Below, in pieces: positions 62,923 through 64,000 of a DNA stretch of 64,000 nucleotides (positions are counted from its first letter, which is position 1; the number at the start of each line of letters is the position of its first letter). Made by a program: the position numbers and the translations under genes. The notes beneath the pieces are model-generated. The model was not told the origin of the DNA. It searched no databases and saw only the letters and a program-made list of their open reading frames with translations. Source of the DNA: Salvia splendens (taxonomy: Eukaryota; Streptophyta; Magnoliopsida; Lamiales; Lamiaceae); the NCBI RefSeq assembly GCF_004379255.2, contig NC_056034.1:33173262-33237261 (forward strand). The letters run 5' to 3'.

Positions 62923-64000
62923 ATGGCTAACTACCGCACAGTGATGTCCGAATCAGAGATTACTTCACTAAAGGACGCACTTTGTGCTCAGCAGAAGCTT
63001 CTGCAGAAACTTTACATTGAGTTGGATGCAGAAAGAGAAGCTTCTGCCACTGCTGCTAGTGAAGCTTTGTCTGTGATATTGCGTCTACAAGGAGAGAAGG
63101 CTGCGGTAAAAATGGAGGCGGAGCAGTATAAGAGATTGGCGGAGGAGAGGATGTGTCATGCCGAGGAATCTTTTGCCTTAATTGAAGATATGATCACTGA
63201 GAAAGAAATGGAGGTGGCTGAGTTAGATTATCAAGTCCAAACCTATAGGTATCAGTTGATGAGCATGGGTTTCGATGTTCCTTCTGCTGATGATATGAAC
63301 ATTCCTGAAAACCTATTGCATAGAAACGAATGTGTATCCGGAGAAACATGCCTTCACTTGAAATGCAAGAAGGCTCTGCTCGACTTAGAAGGTTCCACTA
63401 ATGTAGATGTAGATGTAATTTCTAAGCCTGTAGAGGAGGAACAGTCGGGCCAGGAAACAAACGAGTGTTCCTCGTTTGTCTCAGGTTCAGAGAGGAAGGT
63501 TGATGGTTCAACTCATGAAGGCATGTTTTCTTATGCCGAGCAGATAAAGGAGTTAGAGGTTTTGGTAAAAGATATGACAGGAGCTAACGTAACAGGCTCT
63601 GTTAGTGAAGCCCTGACTCCAGCCATTTCTAAAAAGCCAAGTCTAGCAAATCTATCTTCATATTCAGGAGATTCATCACAAGACACTAAAGCTGTTCATT
63701 CCCCTCGTCCTCCAATGGTACATGATGTCTTTGAGGTTCCGCAGGTTGACCAGTTACCCATTTCTTATGAAGCTTGCAAAGCCAGTGAGATCCTTGAGAT
63801 CCGAGACGAAGCTCAACCATCAAGCAAAGTTTGTCAAGCTAGCCAAGATCTGGCTCACCCCGAATCTGTCAAAAAGATTGCCAAAAACGAACCAGACTGG
63901 CTGAAGAAGCTACTGGACTCGACTAACCACGACAAAAATCTATGTAAACCAAGTGATGTTGCTGCTATTGATCGCGGGATTGTCCAATCTACAGCAAGTG
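62923..64000 (+). CDS. GTD-binding (DUF593) protein, myosin-binding-like, 5' part
   Basis: Open from ATG 62,923 to the end of the window (359 codons, no stop), so the gene continues beyond. Residues about 10-115 form the GTD-binding coiled coil (SLKDALCAQQKLLQKLYIEL, EREASATAASEALSVILRLQ, AEERMCHAEESFALIEDMI, YQVQTYRYQLMSMGF). This domain binds the globular tail of class XI myosins in plant MyoB receptors. No N-terminal membrane span is seen, unlike MyoB1-type proteins, so it resembles the soluble MyoB7-like group. After it come a Ser/Glu-rich linker and a short helix (YAEQIKELEVLVKDM). A leader intron is likely. The exact member is not determined. Confidence 0.85.
   Translation, partial: MANYRTVMSESEITSLKDALCAQQKLLQKLYIELDAEREASATAASEALSVILRLQGEKAAVKMEAEQYKRLAEERMCHAEESFALIEDMITEKEMEVAELDYQVQTYRYQLMSMGFDVPSADDMNIPENLLHRNECVSGETCLHLKCKKALLDLEGSTNVDVDVISKPVEEEQSGQETNECSSFVSGSERKVDGSTHEGMFSYAEQIKELEVLVKDMTGANVTGSVSEALTPAISKKPSLANLSSYSGDSSQDTKAVHSPRPPMVHDVFEVPQVDQLPISYEACKASEILEIRDEAQPSSKVCQASQDLAHPESVKKIAKNEPDWLKKLLDSTNHDKNLCKPSDVAAIDRGIVQSTAS

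Overview
This is nuclear DNA of a flowering plant, almost certainly a eudicot. It has intron-bearing plant genes, Ty3/gypsy LTR retrotransposons of plant lineages, and many small MITEs with the CTCCCTCCGTCC terminus. I cannot name the species from the sequence. More than half of the window is retrotransposon, and the genes sit as islands between insertions.

Layout. (1) 1-7.3 kb: nested remnants of Athila-like elements. They include the 3' end and 3' LTR of element A, a solo LTR with an intact 5-bp duplication inserted into that LTR, and the ORF3 remnant plus 3' LTR of an older element B. (2) 7.3-10.9 kb: non-coding, AT-rich, MITEs. (3) 10.97-14.82 kb, minus strand: an intact CESA7-type secondary-wall cellulose synthase gene in 11 coding exons (1027 aa), with a TATA box near 15.07 kb. 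(4) 15.71-19.58 kb, minus strand: a six-exon QWRF-family gene, best match AUG8, an augmin/microtubule protein (593 aa). Its last intron holds two adjacent MITEs. (5) 21,164-26,667, minus strand: element 1, a 5.5-kb chromovirus with LTRs that look identical and a single one-base frame break. (6) 26.7-31.6 kb: MITEs, one tRNA-derived SINE with target duplication, no gene. (7) 31,640-42,840, minus strand: element 2, an 11.2-kb Tat-lineage element with apparently identical LTRs. It carries a second (extra) RNase H, an antisense spliced gene plus another antisense ORF, and a UAG in a tobamovirus-like readthrough context between protease and RT. (8) 42,864-43,448: a single-finger C2H2 repressor-type gene whose 5' leader is split by element 2, only 23 bp before its ATG. 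(9) 44,287-58,657, plus strand: element 3, a 14.4-kb Athila-like element with a tRNA-Asp primer site, a gag-pol broken at several places and a large third ORF region. It landed inside an older gag remnant. (10) 58.7-64 kb: a hAT-like non-autonomous element with a MITE nested in it, an unrecognised possible exon, a Tourist-like MITE, and the 5' part of a GTD-binding (DUF593, myosin-binding-like) gene that runs off the end.

CESA7 and AUG8 are tandem on the same strand, with only about 0.65 kb between the AUG8 stop and the CESA7 TATA box. One makes cellulose in secondary walls. The other belongs to a microtubule-associated family. The adjacency may be chance. The strongest points for follow-up are the candidate leaky stop and the antisense genes of element 2, the insertion of element 2 into the leader of the zinc-finger gene, and the repeated CTAAGTG hairpins in the 3' regions of the Athila-like elements. 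Exon boundaries, LTR ends and identities were read by eye. No alignment or database search was run.
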